A stretch of DNA of 64,000 nucleotides, from contig JAGUCH010000003.1 in NCBI GenBank assembly GCA_019096065.1, positions 7,998,001-8,062,000 of the forward strand. The letters run 5' to 3'. The DNA is from Paracyclopina nana (taxonomy: Eukaryota > Arthropoda > Copepoda > Cyclopoida > Cyclopettidae). Below, in pieces: positions 55,279-64,000 of this stretch. The notes below the pieces were generated by a model, which saw nothing but the letters and a program-made list of their open reading frames with translations, ran no database searches and had not been told where the DNA came from. The position numbers were made by a program, and so were the translations under genes. Position 1 is the stretch's first letter, and each line of letters opens with the position of its first letter.

Positions 55279-57953
55279 GGGACCATATAAAATGCCCAAA
55301 TGGCCCAAAATGGCCCAAATGGCCCAAAATTTTAAAACCTAAAAATTTCAACTCAGGCAGCACCCTTGGGCAATGAGGAGTCCAAATATGAAAATTATTT
55401 TTGCCTAACTCAAAGGAAAGTCACTTAAATATTAACTTAAAGATTGAAAAAATTACTGTATAATAGCCTGGAGGCCCAAATGGCCCAAAATTTTAGATTT
55501 GAAAAATTCCAATGCAGAATGATTCCTAGTGACTAGGAGAGTGCACTCACAAAATTTGACAATCCTAATACTAAAGGAAGTACCTTAAATAATAACTTAA
55601 ACATTGTTATTGTGCTAGGCACAAAGTGGCCCAAAATTTTAGATTTGAAAAATTCCAATGCAGAATGATTCCTAGTGACTAGGAGAGTGCACTCACAAAA
55701 TTTGACAATCCTAATACTAAAGGAAGTACCTTAAATAATAACTTAAACATTGTTATTGTGCTAGGCACAAAGTGGCCCAAAATTTTAGATTTGAAAAATT
55801 CCAATGCAGAATGATCCCTTGTTACAAGGAGAGTGCACTCATAAAATTTGACAATCCTAATACTTAAGGAAGTACCTTAAATAATAACTTAAACATTGTT
55901 ATTGTGCTAGGCACAAAGTGGCCCAAAATTTTAGATTTGAAAAATTCCAATGCAGAATGATCCCTTGTTACAAGGAGAGTGCACTCATAAAATTTGACAA
56001 TCCTAATACTTAAGGAAGTACCTTAAATAATAACTTAAACATTGTTATTGTGCTAGGCACAAAGTGGCCCAAAATTTTAGATTTGAAAAATTCCAATGCA
56101 GAATGATCCCTTGTTACAAGGAGAGTGCACTCATAAAATTTGACAATCCTAATACTTAAGGAAGTACCTTAAATAATAACTTAAACATTGTTATTGTGCT
56201 AGGCACAAAGTGGCCCAAAATTTTAGATTTGAAAAATTCCAATGCAGAATGATCCCTTGTTACAAGGAGAGTTCACTCATAAAATTTGACAATCCTAATA
56301 CTTAAGGAAGGGCCTTAAATAATAACTTAAACATTGTTAATGTGTTAGGCACAAAGTGGCCCAAAATTTTAGATTTGAAAAATTCCAATGCAGAATGATC
56401 CCTTGTTACAAGGAGAGTGCACTCATAAAATTTGACAATCCTAATACTAAAGGAAGTGCCTTAATTAATAACTTAAACATTGTTAATGTGCCAGGCACAA
56501 AGTGGCCCAAAATTTTAGATTTGAAAAATTCCAATGCAGAATGATCCCTTGTTACAAGGAGAGTGCACTCATAAAATTTGACAATCCTAATACTTAAGGA
56601 AGGGCCTTAAATAATAACTTAAACATTGTTAATGTGTTAGGCACAAAGTGGCCCAAAATTTTAGATTTGAAAAATTCCAATGCAGAATGATCCCTTGTTA
56701 CAAGGAGAGTGCACTCATAAAATTTGACAATCCTAATACTTAAGGAAGGGCCTTAAATAATAACTTAAACATTGTTAATGTGTTAGGCACAAAGTGGCCC
56801 AAAATTTTAGATTTGAAAAATTCCAATGCAGAATGATCCCTTGTTACAAGGAGAGTGCACTCATAAAATTTGACAATCCTAATAGGCGAAGTACCTTAAA
56901 TAATAACTTAAACATTGTTAATGTGTTAGGCACAGTGGCCCAAAATCTTAGATTTGAAAAATTCCAAGGCAGAATGCTCCCTGTTACTAGAGAGTGCACA
57001 CAAAATTTGACAATCCTAATACTTAAGGAAGTAATTAATAACTTAAACATTGTTATTATTTAAGGTACTTCCTTAAGTATTAGGATTGTCAAATTTTATG
57101 AGTGCACTCTCCTAGTAACAAGGGATCATTCTGCATTGGAATTTTTCAAATCTAAAATTTTGGGCCACTTTGTGCCTAGCACAATAACAATGTTTAAGTT
57201 ATTATTTAAGGTACTTCCTTAAGTATTAGGATTGTCAAATTTTATGAGTGCACTCTCCTTGTAACAAGGGATCATTCTGCATTGGAATTTTTCAAATCTA
57301 AAATTTTGGGCCACTTTGTGCCTAGCACAATAACAATGTTTAAGTTATTATTTAAGGCACTTCCTTAAGTATTAGGATTGTCAAATTTTATGAGTGCACT
57401 CTCCATGTCACAAGGGTTCATTCTGCATGGGAATTTTTCAAATCTAAAATTTTGGGCCACTTTGTGCCTGGCACAATAACAATGTTTAAGTTATTATTTA
57501 AGGTACTTCCTTAAGTATTAGGATTGTCAAATTTTATGAGTGCACTCTCCTAGTCACAAGGGATCATTCTGCATTGGAATTTTTCAAATCTAAAATTTTG
57601 GGCCACTTTGTGCCTGGCACAATAACAATGTTTAAGTTATTATTTAAGGTACTTCCTTAAGTATTAGGATTGTCAAATTTTATGAGTGCACTCTCCTAGT
57701 CACAAGGGATCATTCTGCATTGGAATTTTTCAAATCTAAAATTTTGGGCCATTTGGGCCTCCAGGCTTTTATACAGTAATTTTTTCAATCTTTAAGTTAA
57801 TATTTAAGTGACTTTCCTTTGAGTTAGGCAAAAATAATTTTCATATTTGGACTCCTCATTGCCCAAGGGTGCTGCCTGAGTTGAAATTTTTAGGTTTTAA
57901 AATTTTGGGCCATTTGGGCCATTTTGGGCCATTTGGGCATTTTATATGGTCCC
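55279..57953. mobile_element. fold-back transposon with inverted satellite arms
   Basis: 2675 bp. The outer ~200 bp on each side are near-perfect inverted copies (GGGACCATATAAAATGCCC at the left; its complement at the right), and include short GGCCCAAAAT/GGCCCAAAT repeats. Inside, about 11 tandem units of ~146 bp run forward (about 55480-57050) and about 5 units run inverted (about 57057-57750), meeting near 57056. Each unit carries GGCCCAAAATTTTAGATTTG. There is no transposase ORF; the 62-89-codon frames are satellite units. The 9-bp duplication and internally repetitive arms resemble Drosophila FB elements and Mutator-type transposons. It lies about 275 bp past the stop codon of the mixed-lineage kinase gene. 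Confidence 0.9.
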
Positions 57954-57962
57954 AAAATGGAC
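57954..57962. repeat. 9-bp target site duplication, right copy
   Basis: AAAATGGAC directly after the element, identical to 55270-55278. Confidence 0.9.
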
Positions 57963-58227
57963 AGCCAGGAAATGAGACTGGAGCAGAAGAGCGAAGGTGT
58001 CACTTTTTCTCTCTCGAACCTTTCTCTTCTCGGGGAGTTTTATATTTCACTCAAATAAAACTGGAATGAATCGTTAACAGAGTGGAATGATAGATGGCAT
58101 CATAATTGCAGACATGTCACAAGAATACATAGCTCATGGCAGCTATAACGAAAAAAATCACGTAGCTTATTACGTTTTTCTCAAAATATAAGTTGGATCT
58201 CGCACTTTTCTTGAGCATTTTCAATCA

Positions 58228-58909
58228 TCAACTTTGTGGGTACAAGTTAAAGTCTCGCTGGAGATCACTTTCGGTCACGTAGTGATGAGTGGTGGAATTG
58301 GGCGTGGAACGATTATGGCGTTGCATTGGAAACGGGGCTTTTCCGCTCGTAGTTTGCTGCTGCTGCTGCTGACCTCGTTGAGGTCCAGCCGACGGAGTCG
58401 GCTCATGCGTTGGACTCCAATCGGTGACGTAGACACCCTTTTCAAAGGGCGACGGTGAGAATCGCACTCGGTTGCTCGTGGACACGAAGCCAGAGTCTGA
58501 ACGGCTGGCACCAACGGGAGGGGGTGCCCCACCGGAGACCCCCTCGTCGTAGAGCGAGTCGGGTGGGGTAGGATTTGTGGGAGTGCCTCCAGTTGATCCA
58601 CCCCCACTCATAGCATATCTATTGGTATATGAGGAGTTTTTCCTCAACGAAGACCTCAGTGGCGTGCGAGGGGTCAATGGGATCTCAAGAGTCTGTGGTC
58701 GCTCCACGAGATCCATGCTGGTGGCAGCTGGAGAGGTATACGAGCTCTGACGAGAAAATTTCCTGGTTGGTGTCACATGGTGGTAATCACCAGAAGTCAG
58801 CCATTCTTGCTCCGAGTCTGGCACATTTCCAGCTCTGTTGGCGGAATATCCCACCGTGCCAGCAGATGAATTGGAAGGGGTTCTTCTATGGTGGCTCCGG
58901 CCAGAAGAC
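58228..58909 (-). CDS. slpr: MLK last exon
   Basis: Acceptor GATGCTTCCAG|G, phase 2, chosen over an AATTAG site at about 58940 because only this one keeps the frame. It begins SSGRSHHRRTPSNSSAG, matching the HRRTPSDG block of vertebrate MLKs. A Ser/Thr/Pro-rich regulatory tail with many SP/TP sites follows (TLEIPLTPRTPLRSSLRKNS), then a polyQ run, ending DFNLYPQS. Confidence 0.85.
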
Positions 58910-61900
58910 CTGGAAGCATCAATCATGATTGAATCGCAGCCTAATTACGAATTATGAGCTATTTTCCCCAGCGAGTTTGCCCAGGTAATCTTTGCATGCA
59001 AATTCTAAATTATTAGTTGCCATGGCAATCGCCTCAAAGTTTGACGTTTGCTCGGAAACGACAATTCCTTTGAAAAATCATAGCAAAGTGAAGTCGTAGC
59101 CAAATTAATTTCCAAATTTACCACGTATACCAGCTAGCACCAGTCACTTTAATTTAATGGCTTTCAGGTTGACAAAAAAGAAGGGAAGTCTTACCACCGA
59201 GTCTCGTTTTCTAATCTCCTGGGAGATTCGAGGTTGCCACCAAAAGTTGGCCTCTCACCCCCACTAATCCTCCTCTCACTTCGAGGTGCAACGGTTGGTG
59301 GGGTGGGCGCCGTCACTGAAGTGGATTGATCAGGGAAAATAAAGGCCGTGGGCCCTGAAGTCTCCGTGGTGTCGAATTGGTCTTGGTAGAACATTCGAGT
59401 GCGATTCATCGTGTAGCCTTCGCTATTGTAGTCAGGAGTGGGGATGAACAAAGGCCGATCAAGGCCAGGACCTGTTGCCACAGGAGGCGGTGGAGGATAT
59501 TGACCAATCAGCTGTTGCACCAGGAAAAATAGATAAAAAGATCGCTTTTAAAAGGTCGTTCACGCAAAAAAAGTACTCATGCCAAGATCGTGATCTGAAA
59601 ACTTCGTATTTCGAAAGCATTCAATTGCTTTAAGGAACAGACACAAAAACCATCCGACATCTGTGCCAACCATCAATAGATTACTTTTAAGGGAAGCTAG
59701 AAGGCCAAGTGGATCTTAAAGCTAATGAGATTTTGGAGTAGAAACTAGATTAAATAATTCTAGAAGATAATTCAGACACACGACATTTCCGTCTTCTTTT
59801 TTTGTAGCCAATCTCCATCATAATTTTTCTTTGTTCACGATAGCAAGCTATTTTCTGCTAGGGATGCAATTACGGCCTGGCTTAATTTTTCGCCAAATCT
59901 TTTAATAACCTGACATCCAATCTTTGTAATGCGATCACTAATCGCAAGGCTGATACTGCAAATTGAAACGCTTCTAATTTGGGCCATTTTCCATTACCTC
60001 ATCCTCATTTTGCAAATCGGGCTCGGCCGACGACCTCGGTGAATAGTTGACAGGCGTGTCAGTGAACTTCAGCGGCCGGAAGTTGGCTTGAGCAAGGGGA
60101 GTCCTTTGGTGATGGTTGTAGCCAAGTCCAGATCCGTGGTAAGTGCTGTGTGGATAGAGTGGAGGCCCTGTTGGTCTGCCCTCTTGCGCATACAAGAACC
60201 TTGTGTCATCAGAGTCATCATTATTCCTGGAAAGCATCCAAAACTTAACGTATAATAAGTGTATTACGCAAATGCTTTCTCTTCGTCTACCGAGAAGAAA
60301 AGCAGCCTTTTCACTCTCCAGAACAATCCTCAATGAATATTTAATTTTTCCTCATGCTCCGAATTACGTAAACACAGTTTTTCTTTCTTTCAGTCGCGAA
60401 GGCTGGGATCCGTACCTTTTTGGATACAATTTGGGATGTATCGGAGTCACATTTGATAATCTGACGTCGTAACCCACGGCTACACCAGCCAACATTGAGG
60501 CCATATTATACAACAAGACCTCAATAGTGCCCATTCTCCGAGGTCCATCAGTAGTGGAAATTCCACCAGAATTTGTAAAGGCACCACCACCACCGTCGTT
60601 TGAAGCCGCACCTGTATTCGACCCATTGTATAAAGTTGGCATGGGGATATCATGATAATTGCCTCCACTAGACCTCGAAAGCAACGACGGCCTCAGTAGT
60701 TCTGAGGCCGTGCTGGAGGCTGTGGTGGGTGGACTTGATTCACGGCCATCAAAATCTGCAAAACAAAGAAGAGCCGCCATTAATAGCAACTAATCAAAAA
60801 TGGCACGCAGAGCTAAGGGTCGTCGTCTCAGAAATGAGATGAGATGTACCAAATGAGAGAACTACCAAGAAAAGTAATAAGATGGAAAAAGAAAAACGTA
60901 ATATAAACTTGGAGGAGAGCAAACCATCTCCACCGAGAAATATACTAGGGCTAAATTAAGCATGCTTTTATATGAAAAATAGGTGAATAGCTAGACAACC
61001 ACTTAGGAGCTTCAGTTTAACGTCTGCACTCTATGAAAAATGCAACTGAAATGCGGATGCTGAGCGAGGAATATTATATTTAGGGGAAAATATTTAGAGG
61101 CTTCTCCTTACTCTTCTTCTTCTTTTTGCTAGCAGCCCTCTTGAAAGGGCTGGAAAGCAATGATTTGAATGGAGAGGAATGGCAAGACACAGATTTTGTA
61201 GCGTTAGTCGAAAAGTTATATGAAGATCTTGTTGGATGGACTTCACTCCTGACAAAATTACATCCTTTGTGAGCATGGGAGAAAGATAGGGGAAAAATAG
61301 CAATAAATTGATGTTCTTCCACCACCTACACACAACAGCAGCACAACTGCATTTTTGATTAGATTTTCTGCTTCTGATGTGCATTGAGAAAAAGTCAACT
61401 CCCACCACCACTGAATTTAGAATCACACAAGGAAAGATCTTTTGAAAATCTCACCGATATTCGATGAGCGGGAAGGTACAACTTTATACTCATCCTCGCT
61501 TTTCTTGGGACTCGAGAAAATACAGCGCTAACACCGTGAGGAAATAGAATGTCGAGGTAAAGCAGTGAAACTTTTTATAAAGGTATCTAAGTATTTTCCT
61601 GTTGAAAGTGACAGTTCCCTATACCAAAGTTAGGCTTTTTGTAGTTGAGGAAATTGATGAAATAATTTCAGGCATCGATTTTAAAAGTTCCGCTCCCTTT
61701 GAAAAAATTCCTGAAATTCCAGGAATATTCGAATGAAAGTCTCCTTATTTTAACGCATAGCTCGGTGCATGTAGCAAAGCAAGGAAGTGTCCACATAATG
61801 TTTTCATTTCAGACTTTCAATGAAAACCGACTTTTTGCACTTATCCTTCACACTTCATAAGGAGTGCAGTACCATATGCTTCACTTCCCAGGACCAGAAG

Positions 61901-64000
61901 AAGAAAAGTTTGAGCCAAACAGTCTTACCCATTTCAGGTACACTGGTGACCGAGGGAAGCACAGTTTTGCTCCTGGGAGTTTTTCCTTCGAGCGAGGACG
62001 CGGATTTGCTCCATCTGTCTTCAGGAATAGCAGGCCGACTTGAGGACTTATTATTGTTTGCGTAAGAGCCTCCGAGGCTGCTGAGGACATGGCCACCGCT
62101 ACTGGGTCCCCAAGTTTTGCCTTTAACTCCATCAGCGGGCACTAGAAGAAAGGAAAACTCATGTAGACAAAAAAAAGAGCCCGTACTGAAAGAAAACTTA
62201 AAATGTCAGCTACTACTACTACGAGAAGAAGTTTTGCATGCAGCTATCTTGTTTTAGGCGAAAAAGCTTCATCAGATTAAGACGGACAATTTGCAATTGG
62301 AAAAGTTAAGCAGCTTATTCAGCACATGCAAAAGCAAATTTGCCAATGAAGATGGCAGCCTTCTCTTCGCTGGATGTACCCAGGGTGAGCCTGAAAAACT
62401 TTGAGCAAGATCAACTTATGCTCTTGAGAAGAGAAATTTATTGAATGTCGAGAAAGAAGTGCTCTCGTTTTCGAATTGTTCGCAAGAGCTGAAAAGTAAA
62501 GTGAAGCGCCAACTTTAACACTTTGGAGATGCGAAACTTTGTAAAATTCGACCTAAGCCAAAGATTGATGGCAAAGAAGGAGAAACCAAAACTCACGTGC
62601 AATGGCCCTCAGTCGAGTTAATGAAGGAGAACTCGGTTGGATTAGTCCATTAGCATCCGCCGGTTCGGGTTGAACGGTGATGTTATGGCGGAAATCTGTT
62701 AGTTGAATTGTGTTATTGGGGTTATTTACTCAAGTCATGCACATTATAGGGTTACGAACGCCACCTGACCTTATACCTATTTCTTAGTAACCGGATTATT
62801 TTTTCTCAAAAAAGCCAATTCCCTCAGCCGGAAGTGAATCTTTTTTACCCATTTGTTTACGAAAGGAGCGATCCAAAATGCCTAGGTCTGCTCTTGAAGG
62901 TGTCAAGCTAATAGGATGACGAAAATCTAAAGGGAGGAAATATTTTAGTTGAATAAATCTTTTCGCAACTAATGGTTCAAAGAATGTCTCAATTAAAGAT
63001 TTTCTAGCTTGGCAATTATCCCATTTTCGGAGCTTCGTATTTGAGGTACGAAAATAAAAAAGTGCTAATTGAAATTTGACCACTGGACTGGATTATTCAT
63101 ACCTAAGGGCGCGCTAATCATCGATGAAGGCGGTTGGCTAGCAAGATCTTTGTTTTTAAGCAACTTGAGCCTCGACTTTTTAAAGTTTCCTTTGCGTTTT
63201 TTAGGCGTGGGAACTCCAGGTCCTTGTTGCTGCAAAATCATCACATTGAGTTCACGTTGCAGGAGGTCGATTTCGCGTTCTGCGAGCTCAGCTTCACGCT
63301 GCTTTAGCCTTTCTTCTGCAATTCTTTGCTCGCGTTGCTTATCGTCCAAGACAGCCTCTTTGCTCTTCAATTCCTGAAACGCAATCAAGATGCACAAGCT
63401 CGTTAAATTAGAAACAACCATTTATCAGCAGGAAGAAGAAAAGATCTCACAAGCACTGGAAAAAAAACTTTTCAAAGAAAGCTATTTCTTTTGTCCTAAT
63501 TTCGGTGAAGCTATCTTATAATAAAGTAAGCTACTAAGAAATGGGCATTTGCCAACATTTTCAAGTGACATTTCAAAATTGCGGGCTACTATTTACAGCA
63601 ATTTCTCATCATTGGAAAAGATCTCGAAGGAACTGGAAAAAACCAAAGCAACTTTTCGAAAGAAAGCTATCTGCCAATATCAGTGAAGCAAGACAACTCA
63701 CAGAATAGATAACTGCAAGGAAATAGTCATCGCCAACATTTTCACACTTAAAACTATCTTTATGTTACTAATTAGGTATTAAGCTGAGTTTGTGCAATAG
63801 TCCGCTACTTACTTACGTCATGTGTAAACGCTTATAAACATAAAATCGCTAGCCACCAGAATTTGCGTGAGCAATAAATTATTGGTTATTACCTGCTCGC
63901 GAAATCGGATTGCAGAGAGCATCTCGTCAATTTCGACTTTCCAATCATCTTGCATTGAATAGAAATTATCTCCAGTCATTTCTTGGAATTTGGATCTGGC
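58228..64000 (-). CDS. slpr: mixed-lineage kinase (MLK/slipper-type MAP3K), C-terminal half
   Basis: Exons in transcript order: >64000-63893, 63373-63103, 62926-62849 (cassette), 62695-62597, 62141-61929, an unresolved part, 61248-61112, 60755-60416, 60226-59998, 59511-59195, 58909-58228. Family hallmarks: SMQDDWKVEIDEML after the leucine-zipper region, AELAEREIDLLQRELNVM, KKRKGNFKKSRLKLL, FRHNITVQPEP, LTRLRAIA, KGKTWGPSS, the hydrophobic LLYNMASMLAGVAVGYDVR and HHRRTPS near the end. These match MAP3K9/10/11 and fly slipper. The family works upstream of JNK signalling; the SH3, kinase, zipper and CRIB parts lie beyond 64000. One junction between 61929 and 61248 does not resolve in phase. Symbol by family similarity only. 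Confidence 0.88.
59195..59511 (-). CDS. slpr: MLK exon (Pro-rich tail)
   Basis: Acceptor GTGCAACAG (phase 0), donor GGTG|GTAAGA (phase 2). It encodes LIGQYPPPPPVATGPGLDRP and a Pro/Ser/Thr-rich stretch. Phases match both neighbours. Confidence 0.8.
59998..60226 (-). CDS. slpr: MLK exon (acidic and Pro/His-rich tail)
   Basis: Acceptor TTTCCAG (phase 2), donor GATGAG|GTAATG (phase 0). It encodes RNNDDSDDTRFLYAQEGRP and YSPRSSAEPDLQNEDE. Confidence 0.8.
60416..60755 (-). CDS. slpr: MLK exon with conserved hydrophobic C-terminal block
   Basis: Acceptor TTTTGCAG (phase 1), donor AAAAG|GTACGG (phase 2). It encodes a Ser/Gly-rich linker and then IEVLLYNMASMLAGVAVGYD and VRLSNVTPIHPKLYPK, the short hydrophobic block near the C-terminus of MLKs. 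Confidence 0.85.
61112..61248 (-). CDS. slpr: MLK exon (Ser/Lys-rich)
   Basis: Donor AAGA|GTAAGG in phase 1 fits the next exon. The chosen frame reads SVSCHSSPFKSLLSSPFKR then AASKKKKK. The TTTTGTCAG acceptor would need phase 2 from the previous exon, which I could not find; a weaker acceptor GTGAAG about eight bases further would give phase 1. The 5' border is therefore uncertain. Confidence 0.6.
61455..61500 (-). CDS. slpr: possible MLK exon, border unresolved
   Basis: A donor ATATCG|GTGAGA preceded by an open frame reading SPKKSEDEYKVVPSRSSNI. Possible acceptors (TTCTCGAG, GTGTTAG) give phases that do not agree with the flanking exons. It could be real with an undetected partner exon, or chance. 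Confidence 0.3.
61929..62141 (-). CDS. slpr: MLK exon with KGKTWGPSS block
   Basis: Acceptor TTTCTTCTAG and donor AAATGG|GTAAGA, phase 1 at both ends, 71 codons. It encodes PADGVKGKTWGPSSGGHVLS, the KGRTWGPSS-type block of the family, then RWSKSASSLEGKTPRSKTVL. Confidence 0.88.
62597..62695 (-). CDS. slpr: MLK exon B (canonical FRHNITVQ exon)
   Basis: Acceptor CAACTAACAG, donor GCAC|GTGAGT, phase 1 at both ends, 33 codons. It encodes FRHNITVQPEPADANG and SSPSLTRLRAIA, matching the FQHKxTVQASP...RLRAI segment of vertebrate MLKs. Confidence 0.88.
62849..62926 (-). CDS. slpr: MLK exon A (cassette, duplicate-like of exon B)
   Basis: Acceptor CCTCCCTTTAG, donor AAATGG|GTAAAA, phase 1 at both ends, 26 codons. 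It begins FRHPISLTPSRADLG, paralleling exon B's FRHNITVQPEPADANG. Including, skipping or exchanging it keeps the frame. Reading through its donor meets TAA at 62796-62798, which would make a truncated isoform. Confidence 0.6.
63103..63373 (-). CDS. slpr: MLK exon (coiled coil and basic block)
   Basis: Acceptor GTTTCAG (phase 0), donor CCTTAG|GTATGA (phase 1), 90 codons. A long charged helix (QRIAEERLKQREAELAERE, IDLLQRELNVMILQQQ) is followed by the basic KKRKGNFKKSRLKLLKNK block, both highly characteristic of MLKs. Confidence 0.92.
63893..64000 (-). CDS. slpr: MLK exon, partial at window edge
   Basis: Reads SKFQEMTGDNFYSMQDDW, KVEIDEMLSAIRFREQ to donor GAGCAG|GTAATA (phase 0). This corresponds to the SFHSMQDDWKLEI segment that follows the kinase and zipper regions in the family. 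The exon continues beyond the window. Confidence 0.9.

Noticed and set aside
56356-57063. Small ORFs in the fold-back element
   Set aside because: They are repeated satellite units with identical translations, not genes.
55480-57750. CRISPR-like array
   Set aside because: Eukaryotic context, repeat units of about 146 bp with no unique spacers, and inversion in the middle.

Overview
This is a eukaryotic nuclear window, about 60% A+T. Its genes are split by introns with GT/AG borders. The recognisable genes are a neuropeptide-F/Y-type GPCR, a mixed-lineage kinase (slipper-type MAP3K) C-terminus and a leucine-rich-repeat membrane protein. These, with the transposon content, suggest an invertebrate, most likely an arthropod such as a crustacean. 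The species cannot be named from the sequence.

Layout. 1-12.0 kb: A+T-rich sequence with no supportable gene. 12.0-14.1 kb (-): an intronless 701-residue LRR transmembrane receptor. 14.1-27.3 kb: mostly non-coding, with a 0.54-kb inverted-repeat element at 22.7 kb and a small cluster of possibly decayed ORFs at 23.6-24.3 kb. 27.4-28.3 kb (-): a two-exon coiled-coil protein. 30.6-31.8 kb (+): the last four exons of an unrecognised gene, two of them 39-nt phase-0 micro-exons. 33.9-53.5 kb (-): four exons of the neuropeptide receptor; the 14-kb intron between TM5 and TM6 holds a nearly intact 12.1-kb BEL/Pao LTR retrotransposon in the same orientation. 55.3-58.0 kb: a 2.7-kb fold-back element with 9-bp target duplications. 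58.2-64.0 kb (-): the 3' half of the mixed-lineage kinase gene, running off the right edge.

The BEL/Pao element (35615-47715) is very young: its two 322-bp LTRs differ at one base and it has a perfect 5-bp target duplication. It has a His-tRNA-like primer site, a G-rich polypurine tract and a gag-protease-RT-RNase H ORF. The integrase is interrupted by an in-frame TGA and then by a -1 frame change. Downstream of pol, where some elements carry env, lies an intact 985-codon ORF that does not look like an envelope: it has no signal peptide and ends in tandem zinc-knuckle-like Cys/His clusters. This ORF is the best candidate for something undescribed. The element also contains three near-perfect palindromes with 1-nt spacers (one in each LTR, two in the extra ORF).

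Three further non-autonomous inverted-repeat elements are visible: a PIF/Harbinger (Tourist)-like MITE with a TTA duplication at 52.5 kb, a CTACGAA-rich foldback at 49.4-50.1 kb and the one at 22.7 kb. Apart from the shared host gene, no functional coupling between neighbouring genes is evident.
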